Positions 26,964 through 36,865 of a stretch of 64,000 nucleotides of DNA are shown here, piece by piece (within the stretch, counting starts at the first letter, position 1; each line of letters starts with the position of its first letter). Source of the stretch: Planctomycetota bacterium (GTDB taxonomy: Bacteria > Planctomycetota > Planctomycetia > Pirellulales > Pirellulaceae); the NCBI GenBank assembly GCA_014381825.1, contig JACNKX010000058.1, positions 1 to 64,000 on the forward strand, read 5' to 3'. Both the position numbers and the translations under genes were made by a program. The notes under the pieces are model-generated. The model saw nothing but the letters and a program-made list of their open reading frames with translations. It did no database searches and was not told where the DNA came from.

Positions 26964-28676
26964 ATGCTCAGTTACCTGCACGATTCCCACCTGCGGCGGA
27001 TTCTCTGTTTGATGGTTGCGATCACCGTAACGCTGTGTGTGCCTTCGCAAAGCGTCGTGGCGCAAGACCAACCGGCTGCCGCGAATCAGGAGCCCATTGA
27101 AAACCCCTTCGCCCGGCGAATCAGCATCCCCGATTTTCCAAAAGGCATGCAGTGGCTAAACACCAGTAAGCCGCTTACGAAGGAAGACTTAAAGGGCAAG
27201 TTCGTCGTCCTCGATTTCTGGACGTACTGCTGCATCAACTGTATCCACATTTTGCCGGAATTGAAAAAGCTCGAACAGGCCTACCCGAACGAGCTTGTTG
27301 TGATCGGAGTCCACTCGGCAAAGTTTGAGGCGGAAAAGAAGACCAAGAACATCGAAGAAGCGATTTTGCGCTACGAGATTGTGCACCCAGTTGTCAACGA
27401 CGCGGAGCATCGCGTCTGGGACATGTTTGGCGTTCGCAGCTGGCCGACCGTTTTGATGATCGACCCCGAAGGCAACGCCGTCTGGGGGACTGGAGGAGAA
27501 ATCGAATTCGAGACGGTCGACGAAATACTCAAGGCTGGAATTCCATATTATGCACAGCAAAAAACGCTCGACCGAACGCCGATGAAGTTCGACTTGTTAG
27601 CCGACAAGCAAGATCCGACACCGCTGCGCTTCCCCGGCAAAGTTCTCGCCGACGAGGCCAACAAGCGACTCTTTATCGCAGACAGTAATCATAACCGTAT
27701 CGTCGTAGCATCCCTCGACGGCAAACTGATCGACACCATTGGGTCGGGGGCGATCGGTCACGATGACGGCAGTTACAGCAAAGCCTCTTTCGATCATCTT
27801 CAAGGCATGGCGATTGTTGGCGAGACGCTCTACATTGCCGATACTGAAAACCACTCGCTGCGGAAGGTCGACCTGAAGAAGAAGGTCGTCACGACGATTG
27901 CTGGAACCGGCGTGCAACGACGAGGTTCCTGGCCTGGGATGGAAGGCGTCGAACTAGCAAGCGATCTGCCTCAGCGATTCGTTAGCAAGCCGCTTGAAAC
28001 TGCTATCAACAGCCCTTGGGCTTTGTGGGTCCACAAGGATTCGCTTTACATCGCGATGGCAGGGCCGCATCAGATTTGGAGCATGCCGCTCGACGAGTCC
28101 GAAATCGGTCCGTTCGCCGGCAACGGTCGAGAAGACATCGTCGATGGTCCGCTGCTTCCGCCCGTCCCGTATCAGGAAGGTTACTCTTCGTTCGCCCAGC
28201 CGAGCGGACTAGCATCCGATGGCAAGTGGCTCTTTGTCGCGGACAGCGAAGGCAGCTCAATCCGAGCGGTCCCATTCGACTCAGAGCAACAAGTCCGCAC
28301 GGTCGTCGGAACGTCGGAACTGCCACACGGTCGGCTGTTTGAGTTTGGCGACATTGACGGAACGAAGGACGAAGTACGGCTCCAGCACTGTCTCGGCGTT
28401 GCCTATCACGACGGCAAGATCTACGTCGCAGATACCTACAACAACAAAGTCAAAGTCGTAGACGCCAAATCGGGCGATACCAAGACCATTGCTGGCACTG
28501 GCGAACCCGGTTTAGCAGACGCACCAGCTCAGTTCGACGAACCCGCCGGCATCGCGTACGCCGCCGGGACGCTCTTCGTCGCGGACACCAACAATCACCT
28601 GATCCGAACGATCGATCTAGCCACTGGAAGCGTCCGACGGCTTGAGATTCAGGGTCTAACTGCCCTGGCCAAATAA
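26964..28676 (+). CDS. exported thioredoxin-like protein with NHL-repeat propeller (NHLRC2-like)
   Basis: 571 residues from ATG 26964, which follows GAGGAG with 9 bases between. A signal peptide ends near QSVVAQ (about residue 34). The thioredoxin-like domain (about 60-190) carries WTYCCINCIHILPEL with Cys89, Cys90 and Cys93; the CCINC form is that of human NHLRC2 and its bacterial relatives. Residues 210-560 form a six-bladed NHL propeller, with repeats such as LFIADSNHNRIVV, LYIADTENHSLRKV, IYVADTYNNKVKV and LFVADTNNHLIRT. The role is unclear; an envelope thiol-redox function is plausible. Confidence 0.85.
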   Translation: MLSYLHDSHLRRILCLMVAITVTLCVPSQSVVAQDQPAAANQEPIENPFARRISIPDFPKGMQWLNTSKPLTKEDLKGKFVVLDFWTYCCINCIHILPELKKLEQAYPNELVVIGVHSAKFEAEKKTKNIEEAILRYEIVHPVVNDAEHRVWDMFGVRSWPTVLMIDPEGNAVWGTGGEIEFETVDEILKAGIPYYAQQKTLDRTPMKFDLLADKQDPTPLRFPGKVLADEANKRLFIADSNHNRIVVASLDGKLIDTIGSGAIGHDDGSYSKASFDHLQGMAIVGETLYIADTENHSLRKVDLKKKVVTTIAGTGVQRRGSWPGMEGVELASDLPQRFVSKPLETAINSPWALWVHKDSLYIAMAGPHQIWSMPLDESEIGPFAGNGREDIVDGPLLPPVPYQEGYSSFAQPSGLASDGKWLFVADSEGSSIRAVPFDSEQQVRTVVGTSELPHGRLFEFGDIDGTKDEVRLQHCLGVAYHDGKIYVADTYNNKVKVVDAKSGDTKTIAGTGEPGLADAPAQFDEPAGIAYAAGTLFVADTNNHLIRTIDLATGSVRRLEIQGLTALAK

Positions 28677-28849
28677 GCCAAGCCAGCTTCTCGACCCCCA
28701 ACCGAGGTCACTGATCCGAAATGCATTCTTTCGTTTCGATGGTGTCACCCTGGTGTAGCGATGTTGGGCTGCAACTCGTGATTCTGTCGAGTAGGATGGT
28801 TCCGGAAAGTTTTTGGGAGACGTTCTAGAGATCTAACGAGACGTGCGAT

Positions 28850-29467
28850 ATGACGCATCCACTCAACTCTTCGCACGCGCGTGAGTTGATAAAAGCCGCC
28901 AAGACTGGCGACCGAGATGCCATGGGCGAACTGCTAGGTGCGTACCGCTCCTATCTCCGGGCAATCACAGAAGCGGAAATTGACGGGGCACTCAAGGCTC
29001 GTGTGGACTCGTCAGACATCGTTCAACAAACGTGCTTGTCGGCGATTCAGAAAATCGGCGACCTTGACGGTTCGAACCAAGGCCAATTTGTTGCATGGCT
29101 CAAGAGAATCCATCTGAGGAATGTTCAGGACGCCATTCGTCATAACAGGGGCACGGAAAAGCGCTCGATCTCGAAGGAGCAACAACTACAGAATTCGAGT
29201 TCCGCGCCGCGAGAGCCACCACACCCTCTCGGGGACACACCGAGTCAAAATGCTATACGGCGTGAGTCGACTGACGAGCTCAAGACAGCACTAGCGCGAC
29301 TGCCAGAGGATCAGCGTGAAGTCGTGCAACTCCGCTGTTTCGAGGTATGGGAGTTTCAGCGAATTTCCGAACATCTTGACCGGACTCATGATGCTGTCGC
29401 GTCGCTGCTTAAACGTGGCCTTCGGAACCTCAGAAAGTACTACAACACGATCGATCCTGAAGGCTGA
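28850..29467 (+). CDS. ECF-type sigma factor, first gene of a kinase operon
   Basis: 205 residues. Region 2 includes RVDSSDIVQQTCLSAI and FVAWLKRIHLRNVQDAIRHNRG, typical of planctomycete ECF factors. A linker of about 40 residues leads to region 4 (about 140-200): LPEDQREVVQLRCFEVWEFQRISEHLDRTHDAVASLLKRGLRNLR. It is followed on the same strand by a kinase gene (162 bp) and a WD40 gene (51 bp further). This sigma-kinase order is a recurrent planctomycete arrangement in which the kinase may control the sigma factor. Confidence 0.85.
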   Translation: MTHPLNSSHARELIKAAKTGDRDAMGELLGAYRSYLRAITEAEIDGALKARVDSSDIVQQTCLSAIQKIGDLDGSNQGQFVAWLKRIHLRNVQDAIRHNRGTEKRSISKEQQLQNSSSAPREPPHPLGDTPSQNAIRRESTDELKTALARLPEDQREVVQLRCFEVWEFQRISEHLDRTHDAVASLLKRGLRNLRKYYNTIDPEG

Positions 29468-29629
29468 AGTTGCTGATTTGCGGATCGTCGCGTGATCCCA
29501 CCACCAGACTACGGAGATATTCTGACAAAAGCGTAAATCGGGCCGCCCGATTCGGAACTCTTTCGAGCCCTTGTAGGAAGAGGCCGAGATTTGCGAGTTC
29601 CTTCCGAGCCACGCCGAACAGGATTGACG

Positions 29630-32600
29630 ATGAACGATGAAGCAACGAGCGACGCTGACCGCGAGCAGCAACTTAACCGAATCATTGCGGACTATGCGTT
29701 CCGAATCGATGCGGGAGAGCAGGTCGATCGCGCTGCGCTGCTAGGGCGATACTCCGATCTTGCCGATCAATTGTCCGAGCATTTCGCGGATCTAGATGCG
29801 GCCGAAAGGTGGCGCCAGCTGGCTCAGCCGGACAACGCACTCCTCGATACCGACGTTTACCGCACCATGAAGGCGACAACTCCGTCACCTGACGCGCCCG
29901 CCGAGCTGTTCTCCGATTCGGCGATGCCGTTAGATCAACGGTCGGGCGACGCTCCGTTCGGTCGTTACCAGGTTGAGAAGACCTTGGGCTCAGGGGCAAT
30001 GGGAGAAGTCTATCGTGCGCTGGATACAAAGCTGCAACGCCAAGTGGCACTCAAAGTTCCTAAGCGTGAGCAGAACTCGAATACAGAACTGATGGAAAGG
30101 TTCCTGAACGAGGCTCAATCGGCGGCCAAGCTTAGTCATCGAAACCTCTGCCCCGTCTACGACACCGGAGCAATCGATGGCTGCCATTACATCACGATGG
30201 CGCTGGTCAAGGGCAAGCCACTTTCAGCGTTCATTCAACCGGATCGAGAGATAGCCCAAAGGACCGTTGCTCATCTCGTTCGCAAACTCGCCTTGGCCCT
30301 CACGGCGGCCCACAAGGAAGGTGTGATTCACCGCGACCTGAAGCCCGACAACATCATGGTTGACCAGCATAGCGAGCCGGTCATCATGGACTTCGGGCTG
30401 GCGCGTCAACTCGGCGGGAAAGACACCGAACGACTCTCCGTAAATGGAGCTGTTATCGGAACTCCGGCCTATATGGCACCGGAGCAAACGCTTGGAGACA
30501 CGAGCCACGCGAGTGATATCTATAGTTTGGGAGTCATCTTTTACGAGTTGCTGACTGGGAAGCTGCCGCTCAAGCTCAGTGGATCGCTCACCGAGATCGT
30601 CATGCAAATCTCGGGGTCTGAACCGTGCGAGCCAACTGAACTGCGACCTGATCTCGATTCGCGACTACGGGAGATCTGCCTGAAGATGATGGCGAAGCAG
30701 ATCGAGGATCGTTACGACTCGATGGAAGACGTAGCTGCCGCCCTAACCAAGTACTTAAAGAGTTCCAGTAAGCAGACGACAAGCGAAACCGCGACCGTCA
30801 AAAAGGACGACGAGGCACTAGCGCAATTGTTCGCTACCACGACGCCCGGCGCGCAGTCAACGCGAGCTACAACGACGCAATTGAAGCCTCCCGTGATTCC
30901 TCCACCGCGCAGCGATGCTACTCGTCTCAGTCATGTCCGAGCAAGTATCAGCGACGCATGGCAAAATGTTCCGCCGACGACTCGCTGGACAGCAGCGGCG
31001 GCAATGGCAGGGATGCTAATGGTGCTGGCAATTGTCATCTTCATCGACGGCGACAGGATTACGGTGCGAGTCGACATTGACGAGCAGCTTCTTGCCGATG
31101 GGACGGTCACGCTCACGGTCGCAAATCAAGAACTGGAGATCGCAGGGTTAGGAGAAACAATCAAGCTAAGACCGGGGACGCACCACTTTGAAGTTTTGCG
31201 CGGCGACAGCCGCATCAAAGCCGACGAGTTTACCGTCGTTAAGAATGGCGATAATGTCCTGCGAATTTCGATCCTTGATGGACCGGTGCCATCCTGGCCG
31301 CGCGGAACAACCACGGCGACAAGTCTGTTCGGTCCGAACGCGCCGTCGATTGCCAAAGCTACGTTTGATGAGGCACAAGCCCGCGCGCACCAGCAAGCGT
31401 GGGCGGACTACCTTGATGTGCCCGTCAAGTTCACCAACAGCATCGGTATGAAGTTCAGCCTCATTCCACCCGGCGAGTTCCTGATGGGATCTCCGGAGTC
31501 CAGTTCCTTTGCCGGAGACTCGGAGAAGCCACAGCACTGGGTGCGCATCACCAAGCCATTCTATATCTCCACGACGGAAGTTACGCAGGAGCAGTACGAG
31601 CTGATCACGGGAAAGAACCCCAGTAGTCATACCGACCGAGGCCAGAATGTTCCGCGCGCGCCAAGAGCTTCGCGGGCCGTCGCCGGCAAAGACACAACCC
31701 AATATCCCGTGGAATCGGTTACGTGGGCGAAAGCGGTCAGCTTCTGCGTGCGCCTCGGCGCAACGGAAGATGCGGACACTTCTCTATTCGGCAACTACTC
31801 CCTTCCTACGGAGGCGCAGTGGGAGTATGCGTGTCGCGCGGGTAGCAGCACGGAATGGCACTTTGGCGACGACATCAACCGGCGCAAGGAGTATGTGTCT
31901 AGCAGCGATGGCTTAGAAGGAGGCATACGTGCCGTTGGCGTTGAGAAGCCGAATGCGTTCGGTCTCTATGACATGCATGGCAACGTAAGTGAGTGGTGTG
32001 CGGACTGGTATGGGCCGTATGATGCCCCGACGCTAATCGACCCAATCGGTCCCGCCGAAGGAACTTTTCGAGTTCACCGAGGAGGTCCGTGGAGCGCTAC
32101 TGTGTTTCTTGCACGGTCAGCCGCACGCGAAGCCAACAAGCCCAAAACACCCACGACCGGATTCCGCGTGGTACGGGCGATTTCTGCAAAGCCCAACAGC
32201 GCAGAGCTTATCGCGTCAGATCGAGCCGATCCTCCACGCATGCCCACCTCGGACGGTTTGGCAGGTCTGGTTCATACTTTCGAGGGTCACATCGAACCGC
32301 TGCACTGCGCGTCGTTCTCATCCGATGGTCGCCGAATACTCTCCGGCACGACACAAGGAGGCGGCGTCCGTCTGTGGGATGTTGAATCCGGAGAACTCCT
32401 CAAACATTATGCGACTAGAATGAGTTGGTGTACAAGCGTCTTATTCCTGCGCGGCGGAAAGCAGGCCGTTCTGGCTTCCTCTCCGCCGGGCCAGATTTGG
32501 ATTCTCGATCTCGAATCCGGCGACGTGATCCATAGGATGCATCCGGGAAAGACTGGTCACGCAACTCGGCTCGCCCTAACCAGGGACGGGACAAAGTTCA

Positions 32601-33202
32601 CGGGCATATCGAGCCGAAGTGTTCGGGTCTGGGAGGTCGACGACTGGGCTAAGCTGTCTACATTCAGCATTAAGAGCGCGACCCGCCAACAAGGTCGCGC
32701 GGTCTCGTCCGATGGCAAACATGCATTGATCGGTAGCGAATCTGGAGAACTCGTACTTTGGGAGCTCACCGACGGTAACGAGGTTCGTCGCTTCAAGGTA
32801 CACGATACCGCGATCTACTGTGTTGACATCTCGCCTGATGCCAAACGCGCAGTCAGCGGAGATACCAACGGCACCATTGTGCTCTCAGATTTGGAAACTG
32901 GCACCGAAATCCGTCGCTTCTCCGGGCAACGCAGTACGGTCCACTGCGTGCGATTCTCTCCGGATGGATTGACGGTTCTCTCGTCAGGCGGTTGCCAGGG
33001 CAGAAACTCTGACGGAGCCCTTAGAACCCCAAACGATGATTACGCAATTCGTCTGTGGGACGTGGAGACGGGGCGTGAGATCACTCATTTCGACGGGCAT
33101 CGCGATACAGTCCGTCACGTCGAATTCTCGACCGATGGTCGCTTTGCACTTTCCGCAAGCTGGGACAAGACCGCGCGTTTGTGGCGTTTGCCAGAAGACT
33201 AA
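29630..33202 (+). CDS. Ser/Thr protein kinase with FGE-like and WD40 domains
   Basis: 1190 residues from ATG 29630 (AGGA upstream). The kinase domain (about 112-380) has GSGAMGEVY, Lys142, HRDLKPDNIM (Asp236), DFG near 254 and GTPAYMAPEQ, so all catalytic residues are present and it is RD-type. A transmembrane helix lies at about 458-475. An FGE/SUMF1-like domain (about 599-855) begins NSIGMKFSLIPPGEFLMGS and contains YDMHGNVSEWCADWYG and VHRGGPW. The usual catalytic Cys before RSA is replaced (FLARSAAR), so it is probably a binding domain. WD40 blades fill 880-1190 (SSDGRRILSG, SPDGLTVLSSG). A cytoplasmic kinase with an extracytoplasmic sensor is the simplest reading. It sits directly downstream of an ECF sigma gene. 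Confidence 0.9.
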   Translation: MNDEATSDADREQQLNRIIADYAFRIDAGEQVDRAALLGRYSDLADQLSEHFADLDAAERWRQLAQPDNALLDTDVYRTMKATTPSPDAPAELFSDSAMPLDQRSGDAPFGRYQVEKTLGSGAMGEVYRALDTKLQRQVALKVPKREQNSNTELMERFLNEAQSAAKLSHRNLCPVYDTGAIDGCHYITMALVKGKPLSAFIQPDREIAQRTVAHLVRKLALALTAAHKEGVIHRDLKPDNIMVDQHSEPVIMDFGLARQLGGKDTERLSVNGAVIGTPAYMAPEQTLGDTSHASDIYSLGVIFYELLTGKLPLKLSGSLTEIVMQISGSEPCEPTELRPDLDSRLREICLKMMAKQIEDRYDSMEDVAAALTKYLKSSSKQTTSETATVKKDDEALAQLFATTTPGAQSTRATTTQLKPPVIPPPRSDATRLSHVRASISDAWQNVPPTTRWTAAAAMAGMLMVLAIVIFIDGDRITVRVDIDEQLLADGTVTLTVANQELEIAGLGETIKLRPGTHHFEVLRGDSRIKADEFTVVKNGDNVLRISILDGPVPSWPRGTTTATSLFGPNAPSIAKATFDEAQARAHQQAWADYLDVPVKFTNSIGMKFSLIPPGEFLMGSPESSSFAGDSEKPQHWVRITKPFYISTTEVTQEQYELITGKNPSSHTDRGQNVPRAPRASRAVAGKDTTQYPVESVTWAKAVSFCVRLGATEDADTSLFGNYSLPTEAQWEYACRAGSSTEWHFGDDINRRKEYVSSSDGLEGGIRAVGVEKPNAFGLYDMHGNVSEWCADWYGPYDAPTLIDPIGPAEGTFRVHRGGPWSATVFLARSAAREANKPKTPTTGFRVVRAISAKPNSAELIASDRADPPRMPTSDGLAGLVHTFEGHIEPLHCASFSSDGRRILSGTTQGGGVRLWDVESGELLKHYATRMSWCTSVLFLRGGKQAVLASSPPGQIWILDLESGDVIHRMHPGKTGHATRLALTRDGTKFTGISSRSVRVWEVDDWAKLSTFSIKSATRQQGRAVSSDGKHALIGSESGELVLWELTDGNEVRRFKVHDTAIYCVDISPDAKRAVSGDTNGTIVLSDLETGTEIRRFSGQRSTVHCVRFSPDGLTVLSSGGCQGRNSDGALRTPNDDYAIRLWDVETGREITHFDGHRDTVRHVEFSTDGRFALSASWDKTARLWRLPED

Positions 33203-33253
33203 ACGGGGAGCTACAATCCGAGCCATCACGAACGATCAATAGGAATCAAGCTC

Positions 33254-34993
33254 ATGCGCGCAACGACAACTCTAGGCATCGTCGCGGTTATCTTGATCGT
33301 GATACCACTTCACCGATCAAGTGCAGCGGAGCCCGTCGAGATCGATCTGGATATCCGCGGAAGCCATGTGGTCTTTGCGCCGGTTGATAACCTTCTCGCT
33401 GTGGCTCCCCCCGACCGAGAAGGAGTGATCACGTTTGTCGATGTGAAAACAGGCAAGACCTGGAAGAGTGACACGCCTCGCGAATCATTCAGTACGGGCG
33501 GGCAGGCCAAGATCGCTTTCTCGCCGGACGGCAAGCTGCTGGCGTCGGCGATTGGTTCCTCTTCCAGAGGCGGTCTATCGGTGTGGCGAGTCGCCAATGG
33601 ATCTCTTTGCGAAGGGTTTGCTGAAGCAAAGGAAGGTCTCAAGTCATTCGCGCTCGGCATCGCATTCGCTCCGGACGGCAAAACGATTCTGACCGGTAGC
33701 GACCGCGTTCACCTCTGGCGACTGAGGGATGATGGGAGTCTCGCGTCCGGCCCGGACTTATCGCCGATCGATTCGGGTGTAAGAGAGCGGCCGATAAGTT
33801 CGCTGGCGTTCTCGCCTACTGGTTTAGCAGTCGCCGCCGGAAATTGGCGGCAACACTTTAAGATGGATCCATCTCGACCACGCCTTTCAGAACGATGGGA
33901 AGGGCGGATGCTGCTCTTTGTCTCAACCGGCAATACGATGGCGGGCGTTCCGCTGGCACTCCCTCCCGGCAATCTTTACGATACTCACTTCTCTCCAGAT
34001 GGCAAAATGTTGGCTGTCCTGACGGGAATCGAGGCCAGGGCGGCGACCGGGCGGTTGCCGGCTGGCAGGCCAAGTCGCGTAGCGCCTCGCCCAGCAACAC
34101 CATCGAGTTCGGCGTTGACGATTTGGAGCGTTCCGCCCCGTGGAATTCCCGCCAGTCGTAGTGACAAGGCAACAAATGTTGCGGCGTTGCTGGCTGACGT
34201 TGTCGATCGCGCCGATATCATGGTCCGAAAGTACGAACCGGAGCCAGATGGTTTCGGAGAAGCCCTCGCGCACGCGGCGCTCGGAGTGATCGGCACTAGC
34301 GACGAGGCACGCGTGGAAGGCGGTGTACTGAAGGTCACGAACTTGACAACGATCAACCAATTTGCGGGCCGTGCCAAACGTTCGATTTCGTTTGCCGGCG
34401 AGCCGCCCGCGAATTGGCAGCGCATGAAACCAGAGCTGCTGTTCGAAACTCACTTCAGTAAAGTCGTCAGCAAGCCGACGTCCACCATGACTCTCGACAG
34501 CCTATTGACCTGCTTTGCATTTTCTCCTGACGGGGCGATGATCGCCACGGGAGGTGAAGACAAACTAATTCGTCTCTGGGACGTCCGCAAAAAACGCGTC
34601 GTCACCACGCTCGAAGGCCATTCCGAAGGCATCCAGTCGCTCACGTTTTCAGCCGATGGAACGATGCTGGCCTCGGCCGGCGGCGAAGTGAAGGTCTGGT
34701 ATCTCACCGGCGCTCCGCGCATCGCCGCGATTCCTAAGGACGAACCGGAGCCGGACAAGGCAAAGCCCGACGTTGCTGAAACTCGGGACATGCTTCGCAG
34801 TTGGACTTACGCAGCGGGAAAAATCGAAGTGAAGGCGCGTGTGATCAGGATACGCAATGGCAAGCTGACCCTGCAGAAAGAAGACACCAGTACGATCGTG
34901 ATTGCGATCGCGAAGCTAAGTGAAACAGACAAGGAGTTCCTAAGCCGCACAAAGCCCCGCACGAAAAAGAAGAAAAAAAAGAAAAAGAGCTGA
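33254..34993 (+). CDS. exported WD40 protein with C-terminal SHD1 domain
   Basis: 579 residues with a signal peptide (1-24) and a ribosome site AGGAA. WD40-type blades extend from about 35 to 490 (FSPDGKLLASAIG, FAPDGKTILTGSD, FSPDGAMIATGGEDKLIRLWDV). The C-terminus (about 505-560) matches the SHD1 fold repeatedly attached to planctomycete exported proteins (LRSWTYAAGKIEVKARVI, GKLTLQKEDTSTIVIAIAKLS). It ends in an unbroken lysine tail before the final Ser, encoded by an A-rich stretch near 34965-34990. It is the third gene of the sigma-kinase operon, 51 bp after the kinase, and could be an effector or ligand-binding partner of the kinase's propeller. Confidence 0.75.
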   Translation: MRATTTLGIVAVILIVIPLHRSSAAEPVEIDLDIRGSHVVFAPVDNLLAVAPPDREGVITFVDVKTGKTWKSDTPRESFSTGGQAKIAFSPDGKLLASAIGSSSRGGLSVWRVANGSLCEGFAEAKEGLKSFALGIAFAPDGKTILTGSDRVHLWRLRDDGSLASGPDLSPIDSGVRERPISSLAFSPTGLAVAAGNWRQHFKMDPSRPRLSERWEGRMLLFVSTGNTMAGVPLALPPGNLYDTHFSPDGKMLAVLTGIEARAATGRLPAGRPSRVAPRPATPSSSALTIWSVPPRGIPASRSDKATNVAALLADVVDRADIMVRKYEPEPDGFGEALAHAALGVIGTSDEARVEGGVLKVTNLTTINQFAGRAKRSISFAGEPPANWQRMKPELLFETHFSKVVSKPTSTMTLDSLLTCFAFSPDGAMIATGGEDKLIRLWDVRKKRVVTTLEGHSEGIQSLTFSADGTMLASAGGEVKVWYLTGAPRIAAIPKDEPEPDKAKPDVAETRDMLRSWTYAAGKIEVKARVIRIRNGKLTLQKEDTSTIVIAIAKLSETDKEFLSRTKPRTKKKKKKKKS

Positions 34994-35257
34994 TCTTCGT
35001 GCGACACTCGGTTCACATGCGGATCGAGTCTAGAGGGAAGGTAATCGATATCAGGCTAATCGACACGATGCCCGGCCCGCTGGTGAACGATTGCCAACAA
35101 ACCACATTGTCCGAGAGATCGAAAGCCTCGAAAGTTCTTGCATAGCGGGCATTTACACACTCGCCTCTAGCCCGCTAAAATACGCGTTTTCTCTGCCCGG
35201 AGCGATGCTCGGGGGAGAGTGCGTAAGTCCTTTGGACTAAAGAGATACAGCGGCCTG

Positions 35258-36772
35258 ATGTTCGAATCGCTTCAAGACGGTATGCGCTCTGCAATGAAGT
35301 CCTTGCGCGGCAAGGGCAAGTTGACGGAAGCAAATATGCGCGATGGCTTGGCGATTGTCGAGCAATCGCTGCTGGAAGCGGATGTCAGCTATGACGTCGT
35401 GAAGCACTTCATGGCGGCTGTTTCGGATCAGGCGTTAGGTCGCCGCGTCTTGCTCTCGCTCGATCCGAGTGAAGAAGTTATCGGCATCGTCCGTGACGAG
35501 CTCGTAAACATCCTGGGGCCAGTCGACCCGTCGCTGCATCTTCGCGGCGAATTGACGATTGTCATGCTCTGCGGTTTGCAGGGATCGGGCAAAACGACGA
35601 CTTGCGGCAAGCTGTCGCAAATGCTGCTAAACAACAACGTCAAGCCAATGCTAGTCGCGGCAGACCTCCAGCGTCCTGCCGCTATCGATCAATTGCACGT
35701 TATCGGCGAACAACTTGGTGTACCGGTTTACTCGGATAAGGGTTCGCAAGACCCTGTCAAAGTTTGTCAGGATGCTGTCAAGAAGGCGAAGCAAGACGAT
35801 GTCCAAGTCGTCATCCTCGACACCGCCGGGCGGCTCGCGATCGACGAAGAATTGATGCAGCAATTGCAGCGGATCGATTCGCGTGTCGGGCCGGATCAAG
35901 TCTATTTCGTCGTCGATGGCATGACTGGCCAGGACGCGGTCAACAGCGCCAACGCTTTCAATGAAGCGTTAGAACTCGATGGCGTCATCATGACGAAGCT
36001 GGATGGCGACACTCGCGGTGGCGCGTTGATGTCCGTCAAGCACGTTACGGGCGTCCCCATCAAGTTCATTGGAACAGGCGAACACCTCGACGCGCTGGAG
36101 CCTTTTCGGCCTGATGGCATGGCCAGCCGGATCCTTGGGCTTGGTGATATCGTCGGCTTAGTCGATCAAGTCCGACAAGTCGTTGATGAGGAAGAGCAAC
36201 TGGCTCTTGAAGCGAAGATCAAAGCGGGCGAGTTCACGCTCGACGATTTTAAGACTCAGTTGGAGCATTTCGCCAAGCCCGGCTTGATGCAAAAGATGAT
36301 GGGCCTGATGCCTGGCATGGGCGACATCTCGAAGATGATGGGCGATGTGGATGCCGAAGGCGACTCGAAGCGACTGATAGGCGTCATTAACTCGATGACC
36401 CAAGCGGAACGCAGGAACCCCAAGGTAATTGACCCCAGTCGCCGCAACCGTATCGCGGCCGGTGCTGGTGTTCAGCCCACTGAAGTCAATCAGCTCGTCA
36501 AGCAATACGATATGATGGCCCCGATTATGAAAGGCATGGCGGGGCAAGGGATGGCGGGACGGATGAAAGCCATTCGCGAGCTGCAGCAGAGCGGCGCGCT
36601 CGATCCCGGGGGCAATATGATGACGAAGCCGAAAGGGACTACCGGCAAGCGTCTGTCGCCGAAAGAGAAAGCAAAACTAAAAAAACAACGCGAACGTGAG
36701 ATGCGTCGTGCGAAACGCAAAGGTCGCGGAGGCGACGGCGATTTCGAAGGCGGGAGTCCGAGTAAGCATTAA
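35258..36772 (+). CDS. ffh: signal recognition particle protein Ffh (SRP54)
   Basis: 504 residues from ATG 35258 (MFESLQDGMRSAMKSL); a GTG at 35219 extends the frame but abuts its own GGGGGAGA site. An N-domain four-helix bundle is followed by the GTPase with P-loop GLQGSGKT at 106-113, DTAGR, TKLDGD and the closing GTGEHLDAL. The methionine-rich M domain (about 310-450: MGLMPGMGDISKMMG, SRRNRIAAGAG) binds signal peptides and 4.5S RNA. The basic and Gly-rich C-terminal tail is longer than in E. coli. It targets membrane proteins co-translationally. First gene of the conserved ffh-rpsP-trmD-rplS-yraN cluster. Confidence 0.97.
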   Translation: MFESLQDGMRSAMKSLRGKGKLTEANMRDGLAIVEQSLLEADVSYDVVKHFMAAVSDQALGRRVLLSLDPSEEVIGIVRDELVNILGPVDPSLHLRGELTIVMLCGLQGSGKTTTCGKLSQMLLNNNVKPMLVAADLQRPAAIDQLHVIGEQLGVPVYSDKGSQDPVKVCQDAVKKAKQDDVQVVILDTAGRLAIDEELMQQLQRIDSRVGPDQVYFVVDGMTGQDAVNSANAFNEALELDGVIMTKLDGDTRGGALMSVKHVTGVPIKFIGTGEHLDALEPFRPDGMASRILGLGDIVGLVDQVRQVVDEEEQLALEAKIKAGEFTLDDFKTQLEHFAKPGLMQKMMGLMPGMGDISKMMGDVDAEGDSKRLIGVINSMTQAERRNPKVIDPSRRNRIAAGAGVQPTEVNQLVKQYDMMAPIMKGMAGQGMAGRMKAIRELQQSGALDPGGNMMTKPKGTTGKRLSPKEKAKLKKQREREMRRAKRKGRGGDGDFEGGSPSKH

Positions 36773-36786
36773 ATAAGTAGTCGTAA

Positions 36787-36839
36787 GGTGGGCTGAGCCC
36801 ATCAGAATTAAGAATAGCTGTCGGTGGGCAGAGCCCACC
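36787..36839. repeat. intergenic inverted repeat between ffh and rpsP
   Basis: The right half is a perfect hairpin with a 3-base loop (GGTGGGC 36823-36829, GCCCACC 36833-36839). The left half (36787-36801) is the same sequence with two changes and pairs with the right half as a 15-bp arm. It has the look of a dispersed palindromic intergenic repeat; it may also attenuate transcription or stabilise mRNA ends between ffh and rpsP. Confidence 0.7.
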
Positions 36840-36865
36840 CTACTAAGAGAATTACGGGAGATTTT

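Noticed and set aside
35219-35257. GTG start for ffh at 35219
   Set aside because: Its purine-rich site abuts the codon, and Ffh homology starts at MFESLQDGMR (35258).
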